Source of the DNA: Acidobacteriota bacterium
Lineage (GTDB): Bacteria > Acidobacteriota > Vicinamibacteria > Vicinamibacterales > 2-12-FULL-66-21
Assembly (NCBI GenBank): GCA_003222675.1
Contig: QHWT01000051.1
Location: forward strand, 2,088-58,329
Length of the DNA stretch: 56,242 nucleotides
Reading direction: 5' to 3'
Shown here: positions 18,307 through 29,014 of the stretch, in pieces
Numbering within the stretch: the first letter of the stretch is position 1
Layout of the letters: each line of letters opens with the position of its first letter
The notes under the pieces: generated by a model
What the model was told of the DNA's origin: nothing
What the model saw: only the letters and a program-made list of their open reading frames with translations
Databases searched by the model: none
Program-made: the position numbers and the translations under genes

Positions 18307-18816
18307 GACTGCAGGAACCGCCGCTTCCCCCTGCAGGAGCGTCATCGGGCCAAAGACCGGTTGGCCCAGCGGCCCGGCGTCCACACCAATCGTTCCGTCG
18401 AGGCGGTACGCGAGCGGCTGACGGCTTGCCGCACGCCGCGCAACCCCGCCGAGTCCCGGCAGATCGGAAAAGCTGAACGAGATGTCGATCGGCACGACCG
18501 TTTCCTGCCGCGCAGCTAATGGCAGGCCGAGCGGGAAGTCGGCATCCGCCGCGCGCGCATCCTCCAGGTAGAGGGTGCCTTTGAGAGTACCGAGAGTGAG
18601 GCCGAACGCATTCGGGTTGCTGACCTTCGCCCACAACCGCACGCCGGCGCCGCCAAGGGGCCGGCCACTCGACGGGCCCAGCAACCGGATTTCCGACCGC
18701 TGGCCGGGCGCCTGCTCGAACCGCGGCGGCTGCACGAGCGCGCCCAACTTGTTCAACTCGGCGCACGCCTCGAGTGCCAGCAGCGACAGCACCGCGACGA
18801 TCAGTCGAGGTCTCAT
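18205..18816 (-). CDS. LEA type 2 (WHy domain) lipoprotein
   Basis: A 203-residue predicted lipoprotein. The start at 18816 gives a signal peptide ending in the lipobox LEAC (MRPRLIVAVLSLLALEAC), so it would be anchored to a membrane. The body contains a LEA2/WHy-like beta domain (VSNPNAFGLTLGTLKGTLYL, then FPLGLPLAARQETVVPIDISF), a desiccation-associated fold also common in bacterial envelope proteins. The last 35 or so residues run into the end of pgeF on the other strand and look less conserved. Upstream in-frame ATG at 18873 would hide the signal peptide. Confidence 0.75.
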   Translation of the reverse strand: MRPRLIVAVLSLLALEACAELNKLGALVQPPRFEQAPGQRSEIRLLGPSSGRPLGGAGVRLWAKVSNPNAFGLTLGTLKGTLYLEDARAADADFPLGLPLAARQETVVPIDISFSFSDLPGLGGVARRAASRQPLAYRLDGTIGVDAGPLGQPVFGPMTLLQGEAAVPAVSSNGADRAEHTSRALAIGAIRMQPLVMRLRAQP

Positions 18817-18874
18817 CAGGTGCTTGTGAGAACTGCAAGATACTGGCCCGTCGATTCTGTTGAGCAGTGACATC

Positions 18875-19633
18875 TTACGTGACCCAGCGATTCACCAGTG
18901 CCTTGGTCCTCCAGCTACCGTTCTCCTTTTCGAGCACCACGGTAGCGCCCGAATAGCCCACGGTGACTGCGACAGCGGGCTTCGTCCGCCCCGCGTCGAC
19001 GAACTCAATCTGCGTGATCCTGGGATTTGCGAATGGCCATGACGTCGGCTTCGAGACCGGCTGCCGGTCCGGTGCGCGATGAAACGACTCCGTGGCGTCG
19101 ACACTCGTCCCCGCCTCGCGCATCATCGTGTCAGCCTCGGCACGCCGGTCCGTCGCGAGCAGCGTGGCGCGAGCGATCTTTGCCGCGCAGATTGCCTCGT
19201 CGTACGGCTCGCCGGCGAGCGCTTCGAGTTGCGCGGATGCTGCGCCGATGTCGCGATTGTCGCGTTCCGCGTTCGCGAGGTCCAGCGCCATCCCGAGCCT
19301 TGCCCGATGCGAGAGAAAGCGGCCCTCCTGGGTAGCGCGCGAGTCAGGGAATTCCGCAATCAGTTGCCCGAACGCGTCGACCGCCTCGGCCCATCGACGC
19401 TGATCGATTAGCCAGCGCTCTCGTTCCACGAGCGATCCGCCGCGAAGCGCCAGCGAGGCGCGCAGCCGCTCGACGCGCTCGGAGGTCGCTCGCCGCTTGA
19501 GTCCCGGCGCCGGTCGCATTTCATCAGGTTGGTCGGGCAGCGGCGTGTGTCTCGAATACAAGCTGTACTCAGTTGCCTGGTCGGCGTTCCAGGCCCGCAG
19601 TGCCGCTTCGTGCTCCCGAAGCGCATCAGCGAA
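18875..19633 (-). pseudogene. C-terminal part of a TPR-like protein after an in-frame amber codon
   Basis: This stretch is in the same frame as 19634-20224, separated only by TAG at 19634-19636. Sequence on both sides reads as one repeat protein (ALEASN, stop, FADALREHEAALRAWN). It carries further helical TPR-like repeats (RRWAEAVDAFGQLIAEFPDSRATQEG) and a C-terminal beta segment (AVAVTVGYSGATVVLEKENGSW). An internal ATG at 19561 could restart translation. Because TAG is used as an ordinary stop elsewhere (ftsZ, rnhA), this is most simply a nonsense mutation or a sequencing error. Function is unknown. Confidence 0.6.
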
Positions 19634-20224
19634 CTAGTTCGAAGCCTCGAGGGCTCGCGCGGCGTATTCGTGCCCAAGGACCTGCGCGATCCGCACCTTG
19701 CTGTAGCGAGCCGACGCCGCACGGTAGGACGCCGCGGCGGCCGGCCATTCCGCCATCGATTCGTACGATTCGCCGCTGCGCAGCGCCGCCACCCAGGCGT
19801 AGGCGCTGTCAGGGTACAGGCGCACGTACAACGTGAATCGATCGAGCGCCGTCTTGTAATCGCGCTGTTCAAACGCCAGACACGCGAGCGTGGCCAACGC
19901 TTTTCGCTGGTACACAGGATGCCGCTCGACGATTCGTTTCAGGACAGCAAGGGCGTCGTCGATCCGATCCTGGGACAGGACTAACGCAAGCGTGTCAACG
20001 GTGTCTGGGGCTTCAGCCAGCGCGCGCGACGCGGCCGCCTCAGCGAGGCTGCGCTGATGCAGTGCGAAGACGGGATTGTCATATGGAGGGAACTCCGCAG
20101 CGGCGGCAGCGTCGCGCGGTGTCAATGGCTCGAGCCGGGCGGTCGGAAAGGATCGCGCCGCCAGCAGCAGGCCGAGGAGTAGTGCCGCGCGCCGGGTCAA
20201 TGATGGCCTCCCGGGTTTGGACAT
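19634..20224 (-). CDS. Secreted TPR-like protein, N-terminal part, stopped by TAG
   Basis: Starts MSKPGRPSLTRRAALLLGLL, an export signal with a twin-arginine-like RR before a hydrophobic stretch. TPR-like helical repeats follow (RIDDALAVLKRIVERHPVY, then DYKTALDRFTLYVRLYPDSAYAW). The frame ends at TAG (19634-19636), but the same frame continues for another 252 codons. The full gene would be 449 residues. It begins 10 bases after the rnhA stop, so it belongs to the zinc-ribbon/rnhA transcript. The role is not recognisable; TPR proteins of this kind often act in envelope assembly. Confidence 0.65.
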   Translation of the reverse strand: MSKPGRPSLTRRAALLLGLLLAARSFPTARLEPLTPRDAAAAAEFPPYDNPVFALHQRSLAEAAASRALAEAPDTVDTLALVLSQDRIDDALAVLKRIVERHPVYQRKALATLACLAFEQRDYKTALDRFTLYVRLYPDSAYAWVAALRSGESYESMAEWPAAAASYRAASARYSKVRIAQVLGHEYAARALEASN

Positions 20225-20234
20225 CGAGCGTGAA

Positions 20235-20651
20235 CTATCGGCGCGCGATCATCTGCTCCGCCTCGTCCATGCCGAGGTTCGACAAACGATCGGCTTCCTT
20301 GTTGAACTCGCGGCGCACGTGCTCGAACGTGACGTCGCCGATCTTGCGGATCAACCCGATCGCCTCGAGGAACAGCGGCTTGAGCCCTTCGTTCTTGACG
20401 CGGTACTCGCCGCGCATCTGCTTCACGAGCAACTCGGAGTCTGCCTTGATGTGCACAATCCGGTGTCCATGCTCGACGGCATGCCGGAGCGCGGCGAGCA
20501 GCCCGTTGTATTCGGCGATGTTGTTCGTGGCGATGCCGAGGCCACCGTGGAGTTCGGCGAGCAGCGTCCCGTTCGGCCCTTCGATGCGAACGCCGTAGCC
20601 GGCAGGGCCGGGGTTGCCGCGCGCCCCGCCGTCGATGTACGCGGTGATCAC
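20235..20651 (-). CDS. RNase HI family protein
   Basis: A 138-residue RNase H-fold protein of the short, stand-alone reverse-transcriptase-like (RVT_3) type. Acidic active-site residues are visible in YIDGGARGNPGPAG, IAEYNGLLAAL and KADSELLVKQ, with a final NKEADRLSN motif. This resembles the RNase HI-like proteins that hydrolyse RNA in RNA-DNA hybrids. The start is GTG at 20651, overlapping the stop of the zinc-ribbon gene (GTGA), a strong indication of coupling; zinc-ribbon plus RNase H-like pairs are common in bacteria. Confidence 0.87.
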   Translation of the reverse strand: MITAYIDGGARGNPGPAGYGVRIEGPNGTLLAELHGGLGIATNNIAEYNGLLAALRHAVEHGHRIVHIKADSELLVKQMRGEYRVKNEGLKPLFLEAIGLIRKIGDVTFEHVRREFNKEADRLSNLGMDEAEQMIARR

Positions 20652-21388
20652 GAAGCTTGCGGGGGACCCGCATTCGGCGCGGGCACAGGAGAGAAGTAGA
20701 GAATTCTCAGGCAGCTATCGCACTGGATCAGCGATTCGTTCCGGCGGACCTCATTGAACACCTGAGGACGAAGCCGCACGTGGCACACCGTGCAGATGCC
20801 GTCGCGTGCTTCAGCGACCGCGAGTCCCTTGCGCTGCCGCGAGACGTGCTCGAAGAGACGGAGCGCCGTCGGCGAGAGCTCTTTCGCGACCGCCGTGCGT
20901 GCCGCCGAGGTGTCGTTCGCCCCTTTCTGAAGGGCGGCGGTTTCCTCCTCGAGGCGTTTCCGCTCGCGCGCGATCTCCTCCTGCTGGGCCTTCAGCGCCG
21001 CTTCGGCGACCTTCAGCTCGCGTCCCAGCGTCTCGCCTTCCTCCATCTGCTCGAGGATGCGGTCCTCCTGCGATCGCACGGCCTCTTCGGCAGTCGCAAT
21101 CTCTTTCTGCATCGCCTGGTATTCCTTGTTGGTCTTCACCTCCATCAACTGGCCCTTGTATTTGGACAAGCGGATCTGAAGGGAGGCGACTTCGCCTTCG
21201 GTCGCGCGGCGCGTCGTCTGGCTCTGTGCCAGGCGCTCCTTCATTGCGGCGACGGCGGCCTGCTGCTCGGCGAGTCTCGCGTCGAGCGCGAGCTGGACAG
21301 ACGGGATTTCCGCGATACGCCGTCGCGAGGATTCGATGTCGGTGTCGAGTTGTTGGAGGCGGATCAGGTGTTGGAGATCTGAGTTCAC
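20648..21388 (-). CDS. Coiled-coil C4 zinc-ribbon protein (zf-RING_7 / CdsZ-like)
   Basis: A 246-residue protein: a long coiled coil (about residues 5-170, rich in E/A/R/Q heptads) and a C-terminal C4 zinc ribbon with CxxC pairs CTVC and CDSC separated by about 22 residues. This is the DUF164/zf-RING_7 family, a putative nucleic-acid-binding protein seen in many phyla. The start is GTG at 21388. A TANNNT box (TATGCT, about 18 bases upstream on the reverse strand) could be its promoter. It overlaps rnhA by four bases. Confidence 0.87.
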   Translation of the reverse strand: MNSDLQHLIRLQQLDTDIESSRRRIAEIPSVQLALDARLAEQQAAVAAMKERLAQSQTTRRATEGEVASLQIRLSKYKGQLMEVKTNKEYQAMQKEIATAEEAVRSQEDRILEQMEEGETLGRELKVAEAALKAQQEEIARERKRLEEETAALQKGANDTSAARTAVAKELSPTALRLFEHVSRQRKGLAVAEARDGICTVCHVRLRPQVFNEVRRNESLIQCDSCLRILYFSPVPAPNAGPPQAS

Positions 21389-21563
21389 GCTCGGGACTTT
21401 GTTCTAAGCATATCTGTCTATAGCTCTTTCGGCGAGTCTCTGGGCATGGGGTCCGCCTTCCACCTTCGCGGCTGCGCCGCTTCGGTGGACAAGTCGCCTG
21501 CCGGAGTGACACGGCATTGGGCCTGCCCGCCGAAGCTCGCGGTCGGGCAAGGGCGAGCGAAGG

Positions 21564-21636
21564 TGGGCCCACCAGGATTCGAACCTGGAACGGGCCGGTT
21601 ATGAGCCGGCGGCTCTAACCGTTGAGCTATGGGCCC
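21564..21636 (-). tRNA. tRNA with CAT anticodon (tRNA-Met or tRNA-Ile2)
   Basis: A 73-nt cloverleaf on the reverse strand. The acceptor stem pairs GGGCCCA with TGGGCCC, the D-arm contains TAGCTCAACGGTTAGAGC, the anticodon loop is CTCATAA (anticodon CAT, bases 21601-21603) and the T-arm holds GGTTCGAATCC. The gene reads ACC then T at the 3' end, so CCA is not fully encoded. It lacks initiator features, so it is either elongator Met or the Ile2 species whose C34 is modified to lysidine. A TACGAT box lies 5 bases upstream (21642-21647). Confidence 0.93.
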
Positions 21637-21876
21637 GCTTAATCGTAACAAAAAAGCGCCTGCGGCCGTTGCGAGGCGACGGAGTGCAGCCCGGCGTTAG
21701 CCGGGCAGCCGAGCAACAGCGCGCGGGGCTGGGCCCCGCGCGCATTAAGAAATGCTGGCTCGCGGCCTTCCGTCAGCATTCTTTCATGCGCATGGGGCCC
21801 CACCCCCATGCGCTTACGCGCTTCGCGCGACGCCCTTCGGGCTTGCCGCCGCTACGCGGCGGGCTCAGAAAGCGCT
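21637..21876. repeat. Hairpin-dense gap between rpoD and the tRNA
   Basis: No gene. Four strong palindromes are packed into 240 bases: 21689-21706 (GCCCGGC/GCCGGGC), 21719-21743 (11-bp arms around TGG), 21788-21813 (GCGCATGGGG/CCCCATGCGC, 10-bp arms) and 21846-21862 (CCGCCGC/GCGGCGG). They lie downstream of rpoD on its strand and could end that transcript, although no T-run follows any of them. Confidence 0.7.
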
Positions 21877-23586
<1,710 letters not shown>

Positions 23587-23645
23587 CTGCGTGCCTCCTG
23601 AATAACCCGCGAATCTCGCCGGCGGACCACCCCGGTCTACGAGCC

Positions 23646-23670
23646 GCCGGGTCCTAAAAACCCGGCCTAC
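23646..23670. repeat. Palindromic repeat supplying the dnaG stop codon
   Basis: GCCGGGT (23646-23652) and ACCCGGC (23660-23666) flank a 7-base loop, followed by ctac. The cta at 23667-23669 is the reverse-strand TAG of dnaG. It is a diverged member of the CTAC-tailed palindromes and separates dnaG from rpoD. Confidence 0.65.
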
Positions 23671-25433
23671 AATTCCTGCAATCGATGCAGCAATCCTTGC
23701 TGACGCTCTAACAGCTTATTGATCTCTTGGTTGTGCTGAGCGGTCCCGGACTCCTGGAGACGATCGATCTGCCGCTGCACGTCGGCGCGCTCGCGGTCGT
23801 ATCTCAGACGTTTCAGGGTCCGGACACAGTCGGCCGCGTGTGCGGGTGCGCCGGTCTGGCGGCCGATGTCCTCGACTAGCTCGGCCTCTCCTTTACTTAG
23901 ACGCTCGATCAGGACTTTCGGTAATGAAGCTCCCGCCCATCCCTGCAGGGATTGCGCCTGGCGGAGAATATCCTGCGTCGCAAGCCCGTCCAGATCAATG
24001 GCTTCGAGCTCGCTGAGGGCTGCGACCGTCGCGTCCGGTTCATGCACCAGGGCCCAAATCAGGCCTTTTTCTGCCACCTTGATCTGTCCAAGCGCGGGGA
24101 GCCGACGCTCCACCTTGTCAAGGGCGGTCTGCTTCTGGACGGCCGCCTTCCGGATTTCCGCCCTCACAACCTCTTCCGTAATTCTGGCTTTGTGGGACAA
24201 CCTGTCCGCAAATTGGTCACGCAGCGCAGCGTCCGGAATACGCGCCGCGACCGCCAGCATACGGTTCAGGAACGCCCGGCGACCCTCATCCCGCGTCAGG
24301 TCGTCTTCGGAAGCCGAACGTTCGAGCAGGTACTCGAGATACGGCTTGGAGCCACGAAGCATTTCCTGGTACGAGGCCGCGCCGAGCCTGCGAATGTAAG
24401 TATCGGGATCATCGCCGGCCGGCAGCATGGCCACGTTGACCTGGAACCCTTCGGCGACCAGAAGCTCGGACGACCGTGCCGCGGCACCTTGGCCGGCAGC
24501 GTCGGGGTCGAAGCTCAGCACGATTTTTCCCGCGAAACGGCGAAGCAACCGTGCCTGAACGGGCGTCAGCGCCGTTCCTGACGAGGCGACGACATTGGTA
24601 ATACCCGCCTGAAACGCCTGCGCCCAATCGAAGTACCCCTCGACGAGCACGCCATATTTCATCCGGCTGATCGAAGACTTGCTCCAGTTCAGCCCGTAGA
24701 GCGTGCGTCCCTTGACGTAAACGGCCGTCTCGGGCGAATTGAGGTATTTCGGCTGCTGCCCCGTCTCCATTGCTCGCCCGCCGAACGCGATGATCGGGCC
24801 GCTGTCGCGGCAGATCGGGATCATCAAGCGGTTGCGGAAGCGATCGCGGGTCTGGCCGTCGTCGCGCTGCAGCACGAGGCCGCTTCGCCCGAGGAGGCCC
24901 TCGGTAAATCCGTCCTTGATAAGACGCGTGCGCAGCCCGTCGCGTCCCGACGGCGCGTATCCCATGCCAAGCATTTCGATCGTTTCGGGGGACATGCCCC
25001 GATCGCGCAGCAACCGCCGCGCTGCGGCGCCCGCCGGTGCCGCGAGCTGTTCACGAAACCACCCCGCGGCCACCTCGTGCGCTTTCAAAATTGCTTCGCG
25101 TTCGCGCTGCGATTCGACGTCGTGCTTCGCATCTTCCGCCTCAGGCACCAGCATCCCCGCGCGCGCCGCCAGTTGCCGCACCGCATCAGGGAAGCTCACC
25201 TTGTCGTACAGCTCGACGAACTTGATGACGTCTCCGCCCACGCTGCAGCCGAAACAGTGAAAGAACCCCTTGTCCCCGTTCACATGAAAGGAGGGCGTCT
25301 TCTCGCCATGGAACGGACACAGTCCCTTCCACGTGACGCCGGCCTTCTTCAGCGGCACGCGTTCCTGGACAATCTGGACGATGTCGACGTGCGACTTCAG
25401 GTCTTCGACGAAGGATGCTGGAAAAAGAGGCAT
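23667..25433 (-). CDS. dnaG: DNA primase DnaG
   Basis: Primase that makes RNA primers for replication, recruited by the replicative helicase. It is 588 residues from the ATG at 25433 ([19 protein letters not shown]). The frame extends to 25508, but those residues come from heptamer repeat DNA. The N-terminal CHC2 zinc finger ([13 protein letters not shown]...FHCFGC) is near residues 38-65. The TOPRIM core has the glutamate motif VLVEGYFDW (about residue 260) and the DxD motif SFDPDAAGQ (about 305). The C-terminal region is less conserved. The TAG stop lies inside a palindromic repeat. Confidence 0.96.
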   Translation of the reverse strand: MPLFPASFVEDLKSHVDIVQIVQERVPLKKAGVTWKGLCPFHGEKTPSFHVNGDKGFFHCFGCSVGGDVIKFVELYDKVSFPDAVRQLAARAGMLVPEAEDAKHDVESQREREAILKAHEVAAGWFREQLAAPAGAAARRLLRDRGMSPETIEMLGMGYAPSGRDGLRTRLIKDGFTEGLLGRSGLVLQRDDGQTRDRFRNRLMIPICRDSGPIIAFGGRAMETGQQPKYLNSPETAVYVKGRTLYGLNWSKSSISRMKYGVLVEGYFDWAQAFQAGITNVVASSGTALTPVQARLLRRFAGKIVLSFDPDAAGQGAAARSSELLVAEGFQVNVAMLPAGDDPDTYIRRLGAASYQEMLRGSKPYLEYLLERSASEDDLTRDEGRRAFLNRMLAVAARIPDAALRDQFADRLSHKARITEEVVRAEIRKAAVQKQTALDKVERRLPALGQIKVAEKGLIWALVHEPDATVAALSELEAIDLDGLATQDILRQAQSLQGWAGASLPKVLIERLSKGEAELVEDIGRQTGAPAHAADCVRTLKRLRYDRERADVQRQIDRLQESGTAQHNQEINKLLERQQGLLHRLQEL

Positions 25434-25486
25434 GTCAATCGCAAACGGCAGATGCCCGATGTCCGGCACAAGGAAGCGGTGCCCTC

Positions 25487-25521
25487 TTCGGCATTCGGCA
25501 TTCCGCATTCGCCATTGTCAC
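25487..25521. repeat. Heptamer array (TTCGGCA type) between mutS2 and dnaG
   Basis: Five consecutive 7-bp units: ttcggca, ttcggca, ttccgca, ttcgcca, ttgtcac. The array starts directly after the mutS2 stop region and is fused to the 5' side of the apparent dnaG frame. Confidence 0.75.
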
Positions 25522-25523
25522 CA

Positions 25524-27956
25524 TTACTCCTTCAGCTCCACGACCGTGACCCCACCGCCTCCCTGGTGGTCAGGAGCCGGACCGAAGTTGGCGACCGCTG
25601 AGTGCGCGCGCAGGAACTCGGCAATCGATCGACGCAGCTGTCCCGTACCGTACCCGTGAATGATCCGCACGCTCCGCAGTTCGGCGACGTCGGCCTCGTC
25701 GAGAAACCGTTCCACGCGCGTGACGGCTTCGTCGGATGACGCGCCGATCACGTTGATCTCGCTCGATGCGGCTCCGCGCGGCTGCATCTCGACATTCACT
25801 CGCACGCGCGCCGGTGATGCCGCAATCGCCGCCGCGGACGCGATCACGCGGAGCTCGTCGATGCGCGCGCGCAGCCGCTTGCCGCGGACGTCGACCTCCG
25901 CGGTCCCGTCGTGGACCGCCTGCACGATGCCTTCGAGACCGAGCGGGCCCACCGCCACCCGATCCCCGACGACCGCGGGTCGCGATTGTCCCGCCGAAGC
26001 TGCCGAAGGCGGACCATCAGTGCTCTCGCGCACCTTGCCGACGACCGTATCCAGCGCACTGCGCGCGTCAGCTCGCGCCGATCCGATGTCTCCCGTCGGC
26101 ACGAGCCGGGCGGCGCGGCGTTCCGCGTCCGCGGCAATCGACGAGGTGCGCGCCTTCAGCTGATCGACCACGGCGTCGATCTCCCGCCGCGCTTCGCGCA
26201 GCCGGTCATCGAGCCGCTGGTCGAGACGCTTCCTGAACGTCTCTTCACGATCGCGCAGTTCCTGCTCGCGCGCGTGCAGTCGGGCCTGCGTCTCCTCGAC
26301 GATCTGTCGCTCGCGCGCGATCAGCCGTCGCTCGTGGTCGATCCCCTGAATGTCGCGCTCGATCTTCGCAAGATGATCGGCGAGCTGTGTTTCCCGCTCG
26401 CTGCGATGCGCGCGCGCCTCCTCGATGATCGATGCCGGCACTCCGAGCCGCGCGGCAATCTCGAGCGCGAGGCTGCTGCCCGGCGATCCGTAGTTCAACC
26501 GATACGTCGGTGCGAACGTATCCGGATTGAAACCGAATCCCGCCGATTTCACGCCTTGCGTTGTCGATGCATACGACTTCAGCGCATCGAAATGCGTCGT
26601 GGCCACCACCATCGCGCCGCGGCGGCGGAAGTGATCGATGATGGCCATCGCGAGCGCCCCGCCCTCGTTCGGGTCCGTGCCGGTGCCCGCTTCATCGAGC
26701 AGCACGAGGGACGGCATCGTCAGCGACGCATCCATCGACACGATGTTCGCGATGTGCGCGGAGAAGGTGCTCAGGTTCTCCGCGATCGACTGTTCGTCGC
26801 CGATGTCCGCAAACACGCTGCGGAATACGGTCACCTGCGTACCGTCGGCGGCTGGAATCAGCAGTCCCGCCTGCGCCATGAGCGGGAGAAGACCCGCCGT
26901 CTTGAGCGCCACGGTTTTGCCGCCGGTATTGGGTCCCGTGATCACCAGCACGGTCGTCGGCGGAATCACCAGCACGTCCACCGGCACGACGTCCGCATGT
27001 CCCGGCACGTCGCGCGCCGCGGCAATCAGCAGCGGATGACGCGCCGCGCGCAGCTCGAGTCGGCCGTCCTGCGCGATTGCGGGCGCGATTCCGTCGATTG
27101 CAAGTGAATACCGCGCCTTCGCCTGCAGCACGTCGAGCGTCGTCGCGGCATCGATCGTCCGCTGCAGTTCCGCTCCGCGCCGACGCAGCGCGTCCGCCAG
27201 CGCCAGCAGGATGCGCCGCACTTCCTCCGCTTCCTGCTGCTCGAGCGCGACGATGTCGTTGTTGATCTCGACCGTGCTGAGCGGCTCGAGGAACAGGCTC
27301 GCACCGCTCGCCGAACTACCGTGCACGATGCCAGGGATCGCGGTGCGATGTTCCGCGCGCACGACCAGCACGTAGCGCCCGTTGCGATCCGTCACCACCT
27401 GCTGTTGCAGGTACTTTGCGGTGTCCTTGCCTCGCAGGTACGACTCGAGCGTCCCGCGCAGCCGCGAACGCTGCTTCCGCAGCCGTTCCCGGAGCGACTT
27501 CAACTCGGGGCTCGCATCGTCCACCACGTCACCCGCTGGGTCGATCTTGCGGCGGATGTCCGCGATCTCACGCTCGAACGACGCGACTCCCTCGATGACG
27601 CCGGCGAGCAGCGGGAACGACGCGCGCGTGCGGCGGATGCCGGCCGCGCTCGCCTCGATCGAGGCGAGGAACGTCGCGAGCGCGATGAGTTGCAACGGCT
27701 CGAGCGCGCGGCCTTCCACCGCCAGCCCCGTCAGGATCTGATCGAGGTCAGCGGGCGCGCGCAGCGCGATCTCGCCGTTCGTCGAGAGGAATCGCACCGT
27801 TTCGGCGGTGGCCGATAACGACGCGCTCACGTCGCGCGGCTCCGCCTGCGGTTGCAGGTGCGCGAGACGGTCCGCTCCCGGCGGCGTCTGCGCAAGCCGC
27901 GTGACAGCCTCGACGATCCGATCGAATTCGAGGGCCTTGAGGGCGCCTGGGTGCAT
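25524..27956 (-). CDS. mutS2: Endonuclease MutS2
   Basis: MutS-family ATPase implicated in suppressing recombination and, in Bacillus, in rescuing collided ribosomes. It is 810 residues. The N-terminal core leads to the ABC-type ATPase: Walker A TGPNTGGKTVALK (about residue 338), Walker B LVLLDEAGTGTDPNEGG (about 418) and the ATTHFDALK motif. A long charged coiled coil follows (about 515-600), then a KOW-like segment (VAVGPLGLEGIVQAV) and a C-terminal Smr domain with HGYGTGQLRRSI. The usual LDLRG motif of Smr is altered to INVIG here. No mismatch-recognition domain is present, which separates it from MutS. Confidence 0.95.
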   Translation of the reverse strand: MHPGALKALEFDRIVEAVTRLAQTPPGADRLAHLQPQAEPRDVSASLSATAETVRFLSTNGEIALRAPADLDQILTGLAVEGRALEPLQLIALATFLASIEASAAGIRRTRASFPLLAGVIEGVASFEREIADIRRKIDPAGDVVDDASPELKSLRERLRKQRSRLRGTLESYLRGKDTAKYLQQQVVTDRNGRYVLVVRAEHRTAIPGIVHGSSASGASLFLEPLSTVEINNDIVALEQQEAEEVRRILLALADALRRRGAELQRTIDAATTLDVLQAKARYSLAIDGIAPAIAQDGRLELRAARHPLLIAAARDVPGHADVVPVDVLVIPPTTVLVITGPNTGGKTVALKTAGLLPLMAQAGLLIPAADGTQVTVFRSVFADIGDEQSIAENLSTFSAHIANIVSMDASLTMPSLVLLDEAGTGTDPNEGGALAMAIIDHFRRRGAMVVATTHFDALKSYASTTQGVKSAGFGFNPDTFAPTYRLNYGSPGSSLALEIAARLGVPASIIEEARAHRSERETQLADHLAKIERDIQGIDHERRLIARERQIVEETQARLHAREQELRDREETFRKRLDQRLDDRLREARREIDAVVDQLKARTSSIAADAERRAARLVPTGDIGSARADARSALDTVVGKVRESTDGPPSAASAGQSRPAVVGDRVAVGPLGLEGIVQAVHDGTAEVDVRGKRLRARIDELRVIASAAAIAASPARVRVNVEMQPRGAASSEINVIGASSDEAVTRVERFLDEADVAELRSVRIIHGYGTGQLRRSIAEFLRAHSAVANFGPAPDHQGGGGVTVVELKE

Positions 27957-28130
27957 GTAGCTTGAACGCGAGCCCGCTGGTGAGCGGAATCTTTAATGAT
28001 AGCTCAGGAGGGCGACTCTTTTTTGAATATGGGAGCTGAACAGGCGACTGTCAAGCTGGGCTTCTCTATTGCGAGCTCGTCGGTGCAATGTGCTGAGTGC
28101 TTCGTGCCCTTCAGCGCGCGTGTCGGGCCC

Positions 28131-28165
28131 GAGCACCCAGCACCTTGCACCGAGCACCGACAGAG
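28131..28165. repeat. Heptamer array (GAGCACC type) in the mutS2-larB gap
   Basis: Five 7-bp units: gagcacc, cagcacc, ttgcacc, gagcacc, gacagag. The array ends one base before the larB stop codon. The rest of the 27957-28166 gap holds no gene; on the reverse strand TATCAT about 38 bases upstream of mutS2 is a possible -10 box. Confidence 0.75.
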
Positions 28166-28166
28166 T

Positions 28167-28928
28167 TCACTGGAGATGGTTGATGCTGCTGGCGACGGCG
28201 GCGGCGCCAAATCCGTTGTCGATGTTGACCACGGAGACGCCAATCGCGCAGCTGTTCAGCATTGCGAGCAGCGCTGTCAGGCCCCCGAAGCTGGCTCCGT
28301 ACCCGACGCTCGTCGGCACGGCAACAACGGGCACGTCCACGAGGCCGCCGACGACGCTCGGCAACGCTCCTTCCATGCCAGCCACGACAATGACGACGCG
28401 TGCCGCGGACAGGCGCTGATGTTCCTTCAGCAGCCGATGAAGACCCGCGACGCCGACATCGTAGAGCCGATCGACGGTGTTGCCCATCAACTGCGCCGTG
28501 ACAGCGGCTTCTTCGGCCACAGGAAGATCGGCGGTGCCGGCGGCCGCAATCATGATCGTCCCTCGTCCACGGGATGCCGTGCCTTGGTCGAACGTGATAC
28601 ACCGCGCGAGCTCGTGATGCGTCGCACGCGCGACGACAGCCGTCACAGCTTGATATGCTTCAGGCGTTGTGCGCGTGACGAGGAGATTGTGTCCGGCGCT
28701 GACCAGCCGTTCGGCGATCGCGGCGACCTGGCTGGGGGTCTTTCCTTGTCCAAACACGACTTCGGGGAATCCCTGGCGGGTAGGTCGATGGTGGTCGACG
28801 CGGGCGAATCCGAGGTCTTCGAACGGGCTCTGGCGCAGAACTTGAAAGAGGCGATCGTGCGCAGACTCAGGTGTAACCAAACCGCTGCGCACCTCGTCGA
28901 GAAGGGCCCGCAACTGTTGCCGGTTCAT
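28167..28928 (-). CDS. larB: Nickel pincer cofactor biosynthesis protein LarB
   Basis: Carboxylase/hydrolase that converts nicotinic acid adenine dinucleotide to a dicarboxylated mononucleotide, the first step of the nickel-pincer cofactor used by lactate racemase and related enzymes. It is 253 residues. The C-terminal half is PurE/AIR-carboxylase-like (IMIAAAGTADLPVAEEAAVTAQ, then VVIVVAGMEGALPSVVGGL and VPTSVGYGASFGG). The N-terminal part (FARVDHHRPTRQGFPEVVFGQGKT) is the family-specific lobe. No larC, larE or larA lies nearby. Confidence 0.9.
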   Translation of the reverse strand: MNRQQLRALLDEVRSGLVTPESAHDRLFQVLRQSPFEDLGFARVDHHRPTRQGFPEVVFGQGKTPSQVAAIAERLVSAGHNLLVTRTTPEAYQAVTAVVARATHHELARCITFDQGTASRGRGTIMIAAAGTADLPVAEEAAVTAQLMGNTVDRLYDVGVAGLHRLLKEHQRLSAARVVIVVAGMEGALPSVVGGLVDVPVVAVPTSVGYGASFGGLTALLAMLNSCAIGVSVVNIDNGFGAAAVASSINHLQ

Positions 28929-29014
28929 CGCGGCAAAAGCCTGAAGATCGTTGACTTCGGTCCGAGCTCGACCGTAACATGAACGATTGTGCCGCGTGAT
29001 GGATTCATCGCTTT

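Noticed and set aside
19634-19636. Reassigned amber codon (TAG read as an amino acid) in this organism
   Set aside because: ftsZ, rnhA and dnaG all end normally at TAG, so reassignment is not supported.
21418-21651. Short reverse-strand open frame of 77 codons
   Set aside because: It is a translation of the tRNA and its flank (IAQRLEPPAHNRPVPGSNPGG), a well-known false gene.
25434-25508. N-terminal extension of DnaG
   Set aside because: Mostly heptamer repeat DNA; the canonical N-terminus begins at 25433.
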